From: Corynebacterium oculi
GTDB taxonomy: Bacteria > Actinomycetota > Actinomycetes > Mycobacteriales > Mycobacteriaceae
Assembly: GCF_001412105.1 (NCBI RefSeq)
Contig: NZ_LKST01000004.1
Span: 62,001-126,000 of the forward strand
DNA: 64,000 bases
Reading direction: 5' to 3'
Part shown: piece by piece, positions 1-10,243 of the stretch
Layout: each line of letters starts with the position of its first letter
Position numbering within the stretch: the stretch's first letter is position 1
Translations under genes and position numbers: made by a program
The notes under the pieces: generated by a model
What the model saw: only the letters and a program-made list of their open reading frames with translations
The model's database searches: none
Told to the model about the DNA's origin: nothing

Positions 1-29
1 ATGCGCATTGATGCTAGCCCACCGTGGGA

Positions 30-461
30 TCACTCATCGAGGAGGGAACGGAAGAATCGCTCCAGGGTGGGCAGAGCGCGGGCGACGTCCTCGCGCTCGC
101 GCTGGGAGAGCCGCGCCATCGCCGGAGAAAGGCGGTTATTGCGGGCGGTGACGGTGGCTTGTAGCGCGTGCAGCCCCGCCTCGGTGACCGCCACCAGCAC
201 TCCCCTGGCGTCCAAGGGGTCGGGGCGGCGCTCCACGTAGCCGGCGTTTTCCAGCCGCGTGACCTGCTGGCTGGCGCTGGCCGTGCTGATGCCGCTCAGC
301 GTGGCAATGGTGGTCACCGGCAGCGGCCCCTGTTTGAGCGCCATGAGCGTGCCCACCTGCGTGGTGGGCAGCTCTCCCTCCCGATCTAAAAGCCGCAGCG
401 CATACACTCCCAGGCGGAGGCTTTCACGAAGTTGCGCGGCAAGAACATCGGGGGAGGTCAT
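30..461 (-). CDS. MarR-family transcriptional regulator
   Basis: A 143-aa winged-helix regulator. The middle of the protein carries the MarR pattern of a recognition helix rich in Ser/Thr/Ala (ISTASASQQVTRLE), followed by a wing with RRPDPLDARG, the usual DxR wing motif. The target is not recognisable. A longer reading from ATG 491 is possible, but a -10 box TATACT with a -35 TTGGAA lies just upstream of ATG 461 and would give a leaderless mRNA starting there, so I chose 461. It is a single gene at the window edge, and its 3' neighbour is outside the window. Family call is firm; ligand and regulon are unknown. Confidence 0.85.
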   Translation of the reverse strand: MTSPDVLAAQLRESLRLGVYALRLLDREGELPTTQVGTLMALKQGPLPVTTIATLSGISTASASQQVTRLENAGYVERRPDPLDARGVLVAVTEAGLHALQATVTARNNRLSPAMARLSQREREDVARALPTLERFFRSLLDE

Positions 462-469
462 GGCAGGGC

Positions 470-499
470 AGTATATTGCTCCCTGTACCATTTTTCCAA
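470..499 (-). promoter_or_regulatory. Promoter of the MarR gene
   Basis: On the minus strand TTGGAA (494-499) and TATACT (470-475) are separated by 18 bp. The expected transcription start falls within a few bases of ATG 461, so the transcript should be leaderless. Inferred from consensus match only. Confidence 0.5.
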
Positions 500-548
500 G
501 GCCAATCCGTATTAATATTCTTTGGCCCTCGCCGTCACGGCAACGGGG

Positions 549-1442
549 CTACACGCACACGCCCACCCAGCGGCAGAACTTCTCCCCGGAGATCCTCTCA
601 TACGCCTCCACGTAGCGCTCCCGGGTGGCCTCCACCACGGAACCGGGCAGGGCGGGGGGCTGCTCGCCGGAGTTCTTGTCCCACCCGAACTTGGGCCCGG
701 TGAGCCAGTTGCGCACGTACTGTTTGTCAAAGCTCGGCTGCACCTTGCCCGGTGCGTAACCCTCGGCGGGCCAGTACCGGGAGGAATCCGGGGTGAGCAC
801 CTCGTCGGCCAGGATCAACGCGCCGGAGGCGTCCGTGCCGAACTCCAGCTTGGTATCCGCCAGGATCAGGCCGCGCTCCTCCGCGATCGCGGCCGCCTGG
901 GAGTACACCGCCAGGGTGGTATCGCGGAGTTGCTCGGCGCGCTCCTGGCCCAGGCTGTCCACCACGTATTCGAAGGACACGTTCTCATCGTGCTCCCCCT
1001 GTTCCGCCTTGGTGGCCGGGGTGAAGATCGGCTCCGGCAGCCGGGAGGCCTCCGTGAGCCCCTCCGGCAGGGCGAGTCCGCATACCGTGCCGTTCTTCTT
1101 GTACTCCGCCAGGCCGGAGCCGGTGAGGTAGCCCCGGGCTACGCATTCAAAGGGCTGCATGGAGAGCTTCTTGCACACCATCGCCCGGCCCAGGACCTTG
1201 TCCGGGATCCGGGGATCATCGGCGGGCCCGGCCAGGTGGTTGGGCACGTCCAGGGCACCGAAGAAGTAAAAGCTCATGGCCGTGAGAATCCTGCCCTTAT
1301 CGGGGATCTCCGTCTCCAGGATGTGATCGTAGGCGGAGATCCGATCCGAGGCGACGATGAGCAGGTGATCCTCATCAATCTCATAGATCTCTCGCACCTT
1401 GCCCGCCGAGATGTGGCGGTATTCCGACAGTTCAGGACGCAT
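549..1442 (-). CDS. purC: Phosphoribosylaminoimidazole-succinocarboxamide (SAICAR) synthase
   Basis: Cytosolic enzyme of de novo purine synthesis that joins aspartate to CAIR using ATP to form SAICAR. The 297-aa length is normal for the monofunctional enzyme. The N-terminal [10 protein letters not shown] nucleotide-binding motif, the SDRISAYD motif and the SLKFEFG-type segment (here TKLEFG) followed by [12 protein letters not shown] are all present. It is the last of three minus-strand purine genes, purD-purB-purC, 99 bp after purB, so it is probably co-transcribed with them. No lesion seen. Confidence 0.97.
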   Translation of the reverse strand: MRPELSEYRHISAGKVREIYEIDEDHLLIVASDRISAYDHILETEIPDKGRILTAMSFYFFGALDVPNHLAGPADDPRIPDKVLGRAMVCKKLSMQPFECVARGYLTGSGLAEYKKNGTVCGLALPEGLTEASRLPEPIFTPATKAEQGEHDENVSFEYVVDSLGQERAEQLRDTTLAVYSQAAAIAEERGLILADTKLEFGTDASGALILADEVLTPDSSRYWPAEGYAPGKVQPSFDKQYVRNWLTGPKFGWDKNSGEQPPALPGSVVEATRERYVEAYERISGEKFCRWVGVCV

Positions 1443-1541
1443 GACTGGGAGTGTAACCCCGCACCCCGCGCAGCGGTAATTGGCCGCGGTGGAGCGCCGC
1501 GCTACCGCGCGGGCACCCGCCGGGCACTCGGTAAAGATGGG

Positions 1542-2981
1542 TTAAAGTATCTCCCCACCCGCGTACTCGGCGGCCTCCGGGTGCCGGGATACCACGTCCT
1601 CCACGCGTTTCAGGACGCTCGCCACCTGGGATTCCGCCGCGCCGATGAAGGCGTGGCGGTCGGCCAGGGCCGCCTCCAGGTCCGCCGCGCTCAGCGGCAG
1701 GCGATCGTCGGCCGCCAGCCGCTCCACCAGATCCTGCTCCGCACCGTTTTCCCGCATGTTCAGCGCCACGGCCACCGCGTTTTCCTTGATGACCTCGTGG
1801 GCCTCCTCTCGGCCCACGCCGGCGCGCACCGCCGCCATGAGGATGCGGGTGGTGGCAAGGAAGGGCAGGTAGCGCTCCAGTTCCCGCTCGATCATGGCGG
1901 GGAAGGCCCCGAACTCCGCCAGCACGGTCAGGAAGGTCTCGCACATGCCGTCGAAGGCAAAGAAGGCGTCGGGAAGCGCCACGCGGCGCACCACGGAGCA
2001 GAACACGTCGCCCTCGTTCCACTGCTGCCCCGCGAGGTCGGCCGTCATGGTGAGGTAGCCGCGCAGGATCACCTGCAAGCCTCCCACGCGCTCGCAGGAA
2101 CGCGCGTTCATCTTGTGCGGCATGGCGGACGAGCCCACCTGCCCCTCCTTGAAGCCCTCCGTGACCGTCTCATTGCCCGCCATGAGCCGCACGGTGGTGG
2201 CCAGGGAGGAGGGGCCCGCGCCCAGCTGCACCAGGGCGGAAAGGGCGTCGAAGTCCAGAGAACGCGGATACACCTGGCCCACGGAGTCGAAGGTGCGCTC
2301 GAAGCCCAGGTGCGCGGCGATGCGTCGCTCTAGTTCCGCGAGCTTGCTCTCCTCGCCGCCAAGCAAATCCAGCATGTCCTGGCTGGTGCCCATCGGCCCC
2401 TTGATGCCGCGCAGGGGGTAGCGGGCGAGGAGTTCCTCCGCGCGTTCGATGGCCACCAGCATCTCATCGGCCGCCGAGGCAAAGCGCTTGCCCAGGGTGG
2501 TGGCCTGGGCGGCCACGTTGTGCGAGCGCCCCGCCATCACCAGGGCCTGATACTGGGCGGCGCGCTCGGCCACGCGGCGCAGCACGGCCACGGATTTATC
2601 GCGCGCCAGCCCAAGGGAACGGTGGATTTGCAGCTGTTCCACGTTTTCCGTGAGATCGCGGCTGGTCATGCCCTTGTGGATGTGCTCCCACCCGGCCAGG
2701 GCGTTGAACTCCTCGATGCGGGCCTTGACGTCGTGGCGGGTGACCTTTTCCCGCCGGGCAATGGATTCCAGATCCACCCGGTCCAGCACGGCCTCGTAGG
2801 CCTCTATGGCCTCGGCGGGAATGTCCACTCCGAGGTCGCGCTGGGCGCGCATGACGGCAATCCAGAGTTGCCGTTCCAGGATGATCTTGTGCTCGGGTGA
2901 CCACAGCAGGGTCATTTCCGGGGAGGCGTAGCGGGACGCCAGGACGTTTGCGATCTTCTCTTTCTCAGCCACGCGCCTCAT
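1542..2981 (-). CDS. purB: Adenylosuccinate lyase
   Basis: Cleaves SAICAR to AICAR and adenylosuccinate to AMP, releasing fumarate. The fumarase/aspartase superfamily signature GSSAMPHKMN is visible at about residue 285, and MTSRDLTEN near residue 105 carries the substrate-binding segment. The 479-aa length is usual. The start is uncertain: ATG 2981 gives MRRVAEKEK, while GTG 2972 would start three codons later. It lies 33 bp downstream of purD and 99 bp upstream of purC, consistent with a purine operon. Confidence 0.97.
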   Translation of the reverse strand: MRRVAEKEKIANVLASRYASPEMTLLWSPEHKIILERQLWIAVMRAQRDLGVDIPAEAIEAYEAVLDRVDLESIARREKVTRHDVKARIEEFNALAGWEHIHKGMTSRDLTENVEQLQIHRSLGLARDKSVAVLRRVAERAAQYQALVMAGRSHNVAAQATTLGKRFASAADEMLVAIERAEELLARYPLRGIKGPMGTSQDMLDLLGGEESKLAELERRIAAHLGFERTFDSVGQVYPRSLDFDALSALVQLGAGPSSLATTVRLMAGNETVTEGFKEGQVGSSAMPHKMNARSCERVGGLQVILRGYLTMTADLAGQQWNEGDVFCSVVRRVALPDAFFAFDGMCETFLTVLAEFGAFPAMIERELERYLPFLATTRILMAAVRAGVGREEAHEVIKENAVAVALNMRENGAEQDLVERLAADDRLPLSAADLEAALADRHAFIGAAESQVASVLKRVEDVVSRHPEAAEYAGGEIL

Positions 2982-3014
2982 TCTACGGGGCGCGCCGCGC
3001 TCATCGACGCCCCG

Positions 3015-4307
<1,293 letters not shown>

Positions 4308-4343
4308 GGCCCCGAGTCTAACGGCCCACTACGCTGAGAACCT

Positions 4344-4754
4344 ATGAGTAGCGTATTTAGCAAGATCATCGCGGGGGAACTGCCCGCGCGCTTTGTCTAC
4401 CGGGACGAGGCCGTGGTGGCTTTCTTGAGCATTGAGCCGGTGGCCTACGGGCACACCCTGGTGGTGCCGGTGGCGGAGGTGGATCGCTGGACGGATCTGC
4501 CCGCCGAGACCTGGGCGCGGGTGGCCGAGGTCTCGCAGAAGGTGGGCCGGGCCATCGTGGAGGCCTTTGGCTGCTCGCGGGCGGGCACCCTCATCGCGGG
4601 CTTTGAGGTTCCGCACACCCACGTTCACGTGTTCCCCGCCGAGGACATGGCCGGTTTTGATCTTTCTGCCGCCATGCCGATGGATTCCACCGATCCCGCC
4701 CAGATGGACGCCGCCGCCCAGAAGATCCGCGCGGCGCTCGGCACCGCCGAGTAA
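4344..4754 (+). CDS. HIT-family nucleotide-binding hydrolase
   Basis: A 136-aa histidine-triad protein. The catalytic motif HTHVHVFP lies at about residue 92 and the N-terminal IIAGELPA and DEAVVAFL segments are typical of the Hint/HIT branch. HIT proteins hydrolyse nucleoside phosphoramidates or related nucleotide conjugates; the substrate here is not known. Divergent from purD and three bases upstream of the next hydrolase gene, suggesting a two-gene transcript. A TACGCT-like -10 box close to the ATG suggests a very short leader. Confidence 0.92.
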   Translation: MSSVFSKIIAGELPARFVYRDEAVVAFLSIEPVAYGHTLVVPVAEVDRWTDLPAETWARVAEVSQKVGRAIVEAFGCSRAGTLIAGFEVPHTHVHVFPAEDMAGFDLSAAMPMDSTDPAQMDAAAQKIRAALGTAE

Positions 4755-4757
4755 CCA

Positions 4758-5408
4758 GTGCACCTGCTGGATCTGGTGCCCCCGCACGGGGTCGCGCCGT
4801 ATCTTCCTGGGCTTTCCGCCTCCGCCGCCACGGGGCGGCGTCCGGTGCTCGTGCTGCACGGGGCGGCGGGTTCCCCCGGCAACTTCGAGGAGTTATTGCG
4901 TCTCCTGGCCGATCGGGCAGATCGCGCCGTGGCGGCCCCGGCGTACGGGCGGCGCGGCACCGCCCCGCTGGAGCGCAGCCTCGCGGAGGTGGAGGCCCAC
5001 GCCCGCCGCCTGGTGGCGGGCTCCCCCGATGGGCTTATCGACGTCGTGGGGCATTCCCTCGGCGGCCTGATCGGCCTCCTGCTGGCCAGGCGCCTTCCCG
5101 TGGCGCGCCTCATTGGGCTGGGGGCGTGCTTTCGGGGCTGCCCGCCCCGCTTTCCTCGGCTGATGGGGAGGCTCGTGGGGCCGATCTATCCGCAGATCAT
5201 GCGCCGCCTGGACGTTGCCCCGCCGCCGGCCACCCGGATCATTTCCTTCGTTTCTCCCCTGGACACCATCGTGCCCCCGGCATACGCCGATCTCTCCGGG
5301 TATCCCGGCGCGTGCGTGGAGGTGGTGTCCGCCCCGGGGGTTCTGCATTATCAGTTCCCCGAGGCCACCGCGCGGGAGGTGTTTACTCGCCTCTGCGTTC
5401 CAGGGTGA
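4758..5408 (+). CDS. Alpha/beta hydrolase
   Basis: A 216-aa protein of the alpha/beta hydrolase fold. The nucleophile elbow GHSLGG is at about residue 97, an oxyanion-type LHGAAGSPGN lies near residue 33, and a C-terminal GVLHYQFPE carries a plausible catalytic His. It begins at GTG three bases after the HIT stop codon without a clear ribosome binding site, so translational coupling is likely. Its last 26 bp overlap the 3' end of the convergent phoS gene. The substrate cannot be inferred. Confidence 0.85.
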   Translation: MHLLDLVPPHGVAPYLPGLSASAATGRRPVLVLHGAAGSPGNFEELLRLLADRADRAVAAPAYGRRGTAPLERSLAEVEAHARRLVAGSPDGLIDVVGHSLGGLIGLLLARRLPVARLIGLGACFRGCPPRFPRLMGRLVGPIYPQIMRRLDVAPPPATRIISFVSPLDTIVPPAYADLSGYPGACVEVVSAPGVLHYQFPEATAREVFTRLCVPG

Positions 5409-6849
5409 TGGTGAAGGTAGAGCCCACGCCCTCCTCGGACTCCACCTCGATGGTGCCGCCGTGCTTTTCCACCAGGGACTTGGTGATCGCCAGCCCCAGC
5501 CCCGAGCCCCCGGAGGCCCGCGAGCGGGAGGTATCGGCCCGGTAGAAGCGCTCGAAGATGTGCGCGGCGTTGTCCGGGGACATTCCTACGCCATCGTCGA
5601 TCACCTGGATCTTCACCTGAGAATCGTGCGGGCCGCCGAAGGAAAGACGAATGGTGGCCGTGGCTTCCTCCCCGCCGTGGCGCAGGGCGTTGGTGAGCAG
5701 GTTGAGCAGCACCTGGTGCAGGCGGCTGGCATCGCCCACCACCAGGGGGACGGCGGAGGTCTTATTATCCACCGACACCGTGCGCCCGGGGAAGGCCGCG
5801 CGCGCCGTCCCCGCCACGGAAAGGCACAGTTCCAGCAGGTCCACCGTCTCGCTGTTGAGGCGCTGGCCCTCCGCCCTGGTGAGCGCGAGCAGGTCCTCCA
5901 CGAGCAGGCTCATGCGCTTGGATTCCGCGTCCACCTTGCCCAACACGAGGTCAATATCCGTGGTGGCTCCCGATCGGTACAGCTCCGTGTACCCGCGCAG
6001 GGAGGTCAACGGGGTGCGCAGCTCGTGGGAGGCGTCCCCCACAAAGCGCCGCATCTGCTCCTCTTTGTCCCTGGATTCCTCGATGGAACGCTGAAGCCTG
6101 CCCAGCATGACGTTGAGGGCGTAGGCCAGCTGCCCCACCTCGGTGTTCATGGGCCACTGCGGCAGACGACGATCCAGGTTGCCCTCGGCAATATCCCCGG
6201 CGGTGCGTTCCACCTCGCGCAGCGGCTTGAGCGAGCGATACACCAGGTAGTGCGCCACCATGGCGATGACCACCAGCACGGTGAGGGAGATGATGGTTTG
6301 CACCGCGCGCAGCCGCCCGATCAGGGTCTCCTCGCGCGCCAGGCTCTTGGCCACCACCACGATCACGCCGTCTTGGCTCTTGGCCGTGGCTCGCCACCGC
6401 TGGTTGGAGGAGGATTCCGCCGAGGCGGGGAGGGTCTGCGGGCCAGCATCCACGTTCAGATTAGAAATATCCGGGGTGGATTGCAGCCAGCTATTTTCCC
6501 CGGCGGGGGTGCCATCGGGATAAATCACCTGCACATAAAAGTCCAGGGGAACCCGGCGGATCGCCCCGCCCTCGGAGGGAAGCGCGTTGGTGGCGGAGCC
6601 AGCCGATCCGGCGGGGCCGGTAAATCCGTTGAGCACGGATTCCAGCTCCTCATCCACCTTGTCCAGAGAATAGCCCCGCATGACGGCGGAGACCGCCACG
6701 GAGCTGCCTAAAAGCCCCACCCCGGCCACCGCCACCACCAGCATGACTAGCCACACTCGCAGCGGGATGGAGCGCAGCGGGCTGTACGGCCTGCGCCGTG
6801 GCGTCCCCGCGCCCCACTGTTCCGCGTGGGATCGCTTGCGTAACCTCAC
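5383..6849 (-). CDS. phoS: Sensor histidine kinase of the phosphate-starvation system (PhoS-like)
   Basis: A 488-aa membrane sensor kinase. A first membrane helix lies near residues 30-50 and an extracytoplasmic domain follows up to a second helix near 185-205. Then come HAMP, HisKA with the phospho-accepting His in ASHELRTPL (about residue 273), and HATPase with GVGMSPD and GSGLGLAITK boxes. It overlaps the response regulator gene by 4 bp. The family is certain. The PhoS name rests on similarity of the partner to PhoR of C. glutamicum and on the conserved neighbourhood between purD and pqo. Confidence 0.85.
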   Translation of the reverse strand: MRLRKRSHAEQWGAGTPRRRPYSPLRSIPLRVWLVMLVVAVAGVGLLGSSVAVSAVMRGYSLDKVDEELESVLNGFTGPAGSAGSATNALPSEGGAIRRVPLDFYVQVIYPDGTPAGENSWLQSTPDISNLNVDAGPQTLPASAESSSNQRWRATAKSQDGVIVVVAKSLAREETLIGRLRAVQTIISLTVLVVIAMVAHYLVYRSLKPLREVERTAGDIAEGNLDRRLPQWPMNTEVGQLAYALNVMLGRLQRSIEESRDKEEQMRRFVGDASHELRTPLTSLRGYTELYRSGATTDIDLVLGKVDAESKRMSLLVEDLLALTRAEGQRLNSETVDLLELCLSVAGTARAAFPGRTVSVDNKTSAVPLVVGDASRLHQVLLNLLTNALRHGGEEATATIRLSFGGPHDSQVKIQVIDDGVGMSPDNAAHIFERFYRADTSRSRASGGSGLGLAITKSLVEKHGGTIEVESEEGVGSTFTITLERRGE

Positions 6850-7565
6850 TGGCGCGGCTTACGCAGCACGTAGCCCACGCCGCGCACGGTGTGGATCAGC
6901 GGGCGACGCCCCGTATCCACCTTGCGCCGCAGGTAGGAGATATAGGATTCCACCACGTTGCCGTCGCCGCCGAAGTCATAGTGCCACACGTTGTCCAGGA
7001 TCTTGGCCTTGCTCAACACCACCTCGGCGTTAATCATGAGGAACCGCAGAAGGTTGAACTCCGTGGGGGAAAGATCCACGATCTCGCCCGCCTTGGTGAC
7101 CTCGTGGGTGTCATCGTTGAGGGTGAGATCCGCGTAGGTGATGGTGGCGTCACGCGCCTCGTCCTTGAGGCTGTGCCCGCGGCGCAGGATCACCCGCAGC
7201 CGGGTAATCACCTCCTCCAGGGAGAACGGCTTGGTCACGTAATCGTCCGCGCCGATGGTCAGGCCGTGGATACGGTTTTCCACCGCGTCCTTGGCGGTGA
7301 GGTAGAGCACCGGGCCGTCCAGGCCCTCCTCGCGCAGGTGCGGCAGCAGCTCAAAGCCGTCCATACCGGGCATCATCACGTCCAGGATGAAGGCGTCCGG
7401 GCGGAACTCGCGCGCCAATTCCAGCGCCGCGTGACCGTCATTAGCGGACTTCACCTCGAAGCCCTGGAACTTCAGGCCCACGGTGAGCAGTTCCACGATA
7501 TTGGGCTCATCGTCTACCACGAGCACCTTAATGTTATTTGTTTTGTCATTCATAGCGTCTGCCAT
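6846..7565 (-). CDS. phoR: OmpR/PhoB-type response regulator (PhoR of corynebacteria)
   Basis: A 239-aa response regulator with an N-terminal receiver (phospho-acceptor Asp in FILDVMMPG, conserved Lys in YVTKPFS) and a C-terminal winged helix ending in the typical GRRPLIHTVRGVGYVLR. In C. glutamicum the orthologous regulator at this position is called PhoR (its kinase is PhoS) and activates phosphate-scavenging genes; that role is transferred by synteny. Start ATG 7565 has an AGG element upstream. The kinase gene follows with a 4-bp overlap. Confidence 0.87.
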   Translation of the reverse strand: MADAMNDKTNNIKVLVVDDEPNIVELLTVGLKFQGFEVKSANDGHAALELAREFRPDAFILDVMMPGMDGFELLPHLREEGLDGPVLYLTAKDAVENRIHGLTIGADDYVTKPFSLEEVITRLRVILRRGHSLKDEARDATITYADLTLNDDTHEVTKAGEIVDLSPTEFNLLRFLMINAEVVLSKAKILDNVWHYDFGGDGNVVESYISYLRRKVDTGRRPLIHTVRGVGYVLRKPRQ

Positions 7566-7591
7566 TGTCTCGTTTTACCTCTCCCAATCCG

Positions 7592-7620
7592 GCCCGCCCG
7601 CTCGGGATAGCGGGGCGGGC
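7592..7620. other. GC-rich stem-loop between aminotransferase 3' end and phoR start
   Basis: GCCCGCCCGCT and AGCGGGGCGGGC flank a 6-nt loop. No T-run follows on either strand, so it is not a canonical intrinsic terminator. It may slow read-through from the aminotransferase gene into phoR or be an RNA structure in the phoR leader. Confidence 0.35.
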
Positions 7621-7693
7621 GCACTGCACTATGGGAGAGTATTGCGCGGCGGCCTGCCCCCTGGCTGCCCAGTAACTGAAAGAACTCTGGGAG

Positions 7694-9013
7694 TTACAGG
7701 GCGACATCCGCCCGCGCCACGGCGGCCTCGATCACCTCCAACCCCTCGATCAGTTCCTCCTCCGAGATATTCAATGGCGGGGCAATGTGCGTGCGATGAG
7801 CACTCACCATCGGCCACACACCATGTTCCTTGCAATACGCCGCGAACTCCCCCAGATCCGTCAGCGGCTCCTTGGTGGCGCGATCACGCACAAACTCAAT
7901 GGCCCAGAAGAAGCCCCGGCCACGCACCTCTCCCACGCTGGGGTGATTCTGGGCGATCTCGCGCAGGCGCGGGCCAATGACCTCCTCGCCCAGGCGGGCC
8001 ACGCGCTCAAAAATGCCCTCGCGCTCGTACACATCTAGGGCCGCCACGCCCGGCGCGCAGGCCAGGGGGTGCCCCGAGTAGGTGAGGCCGCCGGGGTAGG
8101 GCCTCTCAGAGAAGGTCTCCACGATAGCCGGGTGAATGAGCACCCCGCCCAGCGGCACATACCCGGAGTTCACGCCCTTGGCAAAGGTCACCAGGTCCGG
8201 GGCCAGATCGGCCCCGCCGTGCTCGTAGGCAAAGAGCTTGCCGGTGCGGCCAAAGCCCACCATCACCTCGTCGGCGATATAGAGAATCCCATACTTATCG
8301 CACAGTTCCCGCACCCCGCGCAGGTACCCCTCCGGCGGAGCGATCACCCCGGAGGAGCCCACCATGGATTCCAGCATGATCGCCGCGATCTGCCCCGGCC
8401 CCTCGAAGAGGATCGTCTGCTCCAGGTGTTCCAGGGCACGGGAGCACTCCTGCTCCGGGGAATCCGCGTGGAAGGCCGAGCGGTACAGGAACGGCCCCCA
8501 GAAGTGGTAAATATCGCCGTCGGTGGTGGGGTTGCCTAATCGACGTCCCTCCCCCGTCGCCATGATCGCAGACCCGGTGGCCCCGTGATAGCTGCGATAC
8601 GCGGCAAGAATCTTGTTCTTCCCGGTGTGCAGGCGCGCCATGCGAATGGCATGCTCCACCGCGTCCGCCCCACCATTGGTGAAAAAGACGTGGCTGAACT
8701 CTCCCTGCGCGGATTCCACGATCCGGCGCGCCAACTCTCCGCGCACGTCGCTGGCAAAGGCCGGGTTGAGGTTGGTCACCCGGCCCGCCTGCTCGCGGAT
8801 CGCGGCCACCAGATCGGGGTGATTGTGCCCAAGGTTGGCGCTGACGAGCTGGCTGCCAAAGTCCAGGTAGCCCCGGCCCTCGTAGTCGTAGATGCGCGAT
8901 CCCTCGGCCGCCGCCACGGGCATGGGGTTGATCTTCCCCTGCGCGGACCAGGAATGAAAGACGTGCGCGCGATCGTCGCTGCGCACCTGGGACTCGGTAG
9001 TAGATTCGGTCAC
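7694..9013 (-). CDS. Class III PLP-dependent aminotransferase
   Basis: A 439-aa fold-type I aminotransferase. The PLP-binding Lys is in LVTFAKGVNSGYVPLGG (about residue 265); the upstream DEVMVGFGRTGK segment and the N-terminal YDYEGRGYLDFGSQ are typical of the omega-aminotransferase group. The amino donor is not determinable. A longer ORF exists, but GTG 9013 is preceded by a GAGGAG element and its protein (VTESTTESQ) begins at the family's usual place. It lies 96 bp downstream of the TipA-like regulator on the same strand, so it may belong to that regulator's transcript. Confidence 0.88.
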   Translation of the reverse strand: MTESTTESQVRSDDRAHVFHSWSAQGKINPMPVAAAEGSRIYDYEGRGYLDFGSQLVSANLGHNHPDLVAAIREQAGRVTNLNPAFASDVRGELARRIVESAQGEFSHVFFTNGGADAVEHAIRMARLHTGKNKILAAYRSYHGATGSAIMATGEGRRLGNPTTDGDIYHFWGPFLYRSAFHADSPEQECSRALEHLEQTILFEGPGQIAAIMLESMVGSSGVIAPPEGYLRGVRELCDKYGILYIADEVMVGFGRTGKLFAYEHGGADLAPDLVTFAKGVNSGYVPLGGVLIHPAIVETFSERPYPGGLTYSGHPLACAPGVAALDVYEREGIFERVARLGEEVIGPRLREIAQNHPSVGEVRGRGFFWAIEFVRDRATKEPLTDLGEFAAYCKEHGVWPMVSAHRTHIAPPLNISEEELIEGLEVIEAAVARADVAL

Positions 9014-9109
9014 GGGAAACCTCTTCTCCTCGAAGAAAAACTCACGGTTCCCCCGCCACCTTATCCCAGCCACGGGGCGTCGCGCCGCACAATCCCCCAA
9101 AATTGGTGA

Positions 9110-9889
9110 CTAGCGCCACTGAACGTTGCTGAGGTTCACGCCCTCCCTGGCCGCGCGGGCCTCCACCAGATCGCGCAGGTACGCTCGGTGCTCCCCGTAA
9201 CTCTCCGCAAAGCGATCATCGGCCACATACATGCGGGCCAGGATCACCTGCTTACTCGGGGTCGCCTCATACCAGCGCGCGATCTCGGCCCGATGCCGCA
9301 GCACCAGCGCGTCACCCTCCGGCGAGCCGGGCTCCACGCCACGCTCGGCGGCGTCGGCAAGCGCCTCCCGGAACGCCACCGCCTCGGCCGCGACGTCCTC
9401 CCAATCCCCGTCGGTCATCTCCCTCACCCGCTCGCGGGACTGCTCCCACTCGGGAGTATCGCCCCAGCGTTCCTGCGCCTCGGCCCGGTATTCGGACCAC
9501 TGCTCACGCCATTTCTTCGCCTTTTCCTCCACGCTCATCGTGGCTTCTCCTTCCAGAATCTCATCGACCACGCGGATCATTCCGCGCAGGTGAGCAACCT
9601 TGTCCGCCAGGATCTCGCGCTGCCGTCGCAGGCGTTCGCGGCGGGTTCCGGGGGCGTCGATCAGCTCCCCGATCTCCGCCAGCGGCACCCCGGCCGCGCG
9701 GTACACCAGGATCTGTAGGCCACGCTCCACGTCCTCGGCGGTGTAGAGGCGGTAGTCGCCCAGGGTGCGCCACTGCGGCTCCAACAGACCCACAGATTCC
9801 CAATGCCGCAGCGTGCGCGGGGTCACGCCAAGGAGATTGGCCGCCTGGCCGATGGTGTACTCGGTTTTATCGCTGGTGGTATCGCTCAC
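9110..9889 (-). CDS. MerR-family regulator with TipAS-like C-terminal domain
   Basis: A 259-aa protein. Residues 8-75 are a MerR winged helix (YTIGQAANLLGVTPRTLRHWE), followed by the dimerising coiled coil (RRERLRRQREILADKVAHLR). A C-terminal domain from about 115 has the features of TipAS domains (KWREQW, EWEQS, WYEATPS), which in the TipA family bind hydrophobic or cyclic peptide antibiotics. Start GTG 9889 is chosen because a MerR-type promoter immediately precedes it. Candidate targets are its own promoter, the downstream aminotransferase and the small peptide gene upstream. The ligand is unknown. Confidence 0.87.
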   Translation of the reverse strand: MSDTTSDKTEYTIGQAANLLGVTPRTLRHWESVGLLEPQWRTLGDYRLYTAEDVERGLQILVYRAAGVPLAEIGELIDAPGTRRERLRRQREILADKVAHLRGMIRVVDEILEGEATMSVEEKAKKWREQWSEYRAEAQERWGDTPEWEQSRERVREMTDGDWEDVAAEAVAFREALADAAERGVEPGSPEGDALVLRHRAEIARWYEATPSKQVILARMYVADDRFAESYGEHRAYLRDLVEARAAREGVNLSNVQWR

Positions 9890-9896
9890 GGGAATG

Positions 9897-9927
9897 ATCC
9901 TGGTGGTTGACGTTGCGTGAGGGTCAA
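9897..9927 (-). promoter_or_regulatory. MerR-type 19-bp-spacer promoter with inverted repeat
   Basis: On the minus strand TTGACC (9922-9927) and CAGGAT (9897-9902) are exactly 19 bp apart, the over-long spacing that MerR proteins correct by twisting DNA. An inverted repeat TTGAC...GTCAA (9907-9911 and 9923-9927) overlaps the -35 and spacer. Seven bases separate the -10 from the GTG start, predicting a leaderless, autoregulated transcript. Confidence 0.6.
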
Positions 9928-9967
9928 GGAAACAAGCCACAGGAAAATGGGAGGAAGCCCTCGCACA

Positions 9968-10097
9968 CTAGGATACCTTTTGCCGGGAACATACCCGGCT
10001 CCTCCTGGTGGTGCGATACGTCTCCACCACCCGGCGGAGGCTGTTGTTGCCCCACCAGAAGCAGCACACCTTCGACCACAGGGAGGAGGTGAGACGA
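9968..10097 (+). other. Structured leader upstream of the 46-aa peptide gene
   Basis: A possible -10 box TAGGAT is at 9968-9973. The following ~115 bases contain a perfect hairpin GCCGGG-aacata-CCCGGC (9982-9999), then GGTGG...CCACC arms (about 10007-10030). The leader ends in a very strong ribosome binding site GGGAGGAGGTGAG before ATG 10098. No known RNA family is recognised. It may be a regulatory leader or simply structured 5' UTR. Confidence 0.4.
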
Positions 10098-10238
10098 ATG
10101 GCCCGCCATCGACGCGAAAGCGAAGACAAAGGAAACCGCCGCAGGAGCAGCAACTCCATACGACGGTTCCTAGGGCGGCTGAGTATCAACGTGATCGCCC
10201 GTATTATCGCAGACGCGATCATGAGGCTGCTCAGCTAG
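10098..10238 (+). CDS. 46-aa basic/amphipathic small protein
   Basis: Too short to look like a standard gene but well supported: an optimal GGAGGAGGTGAG ribosome binding site 5-6 bases before ATG, and a 17-bp intrinsic-terminator stem immediately after the TAG. Residues 1-24 are strongly basic and Ser-rich (MARHRRESEDKGNRRRSSNS); residues 28-46 form an amphipathic helix (INVIARIIADAIMRLLS). No family recognised. The composition would fit a membrane-active peptide, a small regulatory protein or a leader. It stands between the TipAS-type regulator and pqo. Confidence 0.6.
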   Translation: MARHRRESEDKGNRRRSSNSIRRFLGRLSINVIARIIADAIMRLLS

Positions 10239-10243
10239 TCTCA

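Noticed and set aside
522..2333. 603-codon plus-strand ORF
   Set aside because: Lies opposite purC and purB; His/Gly/Arg-rich translation typical of the antisense of high-GC genes; no ribosome binding site or family.
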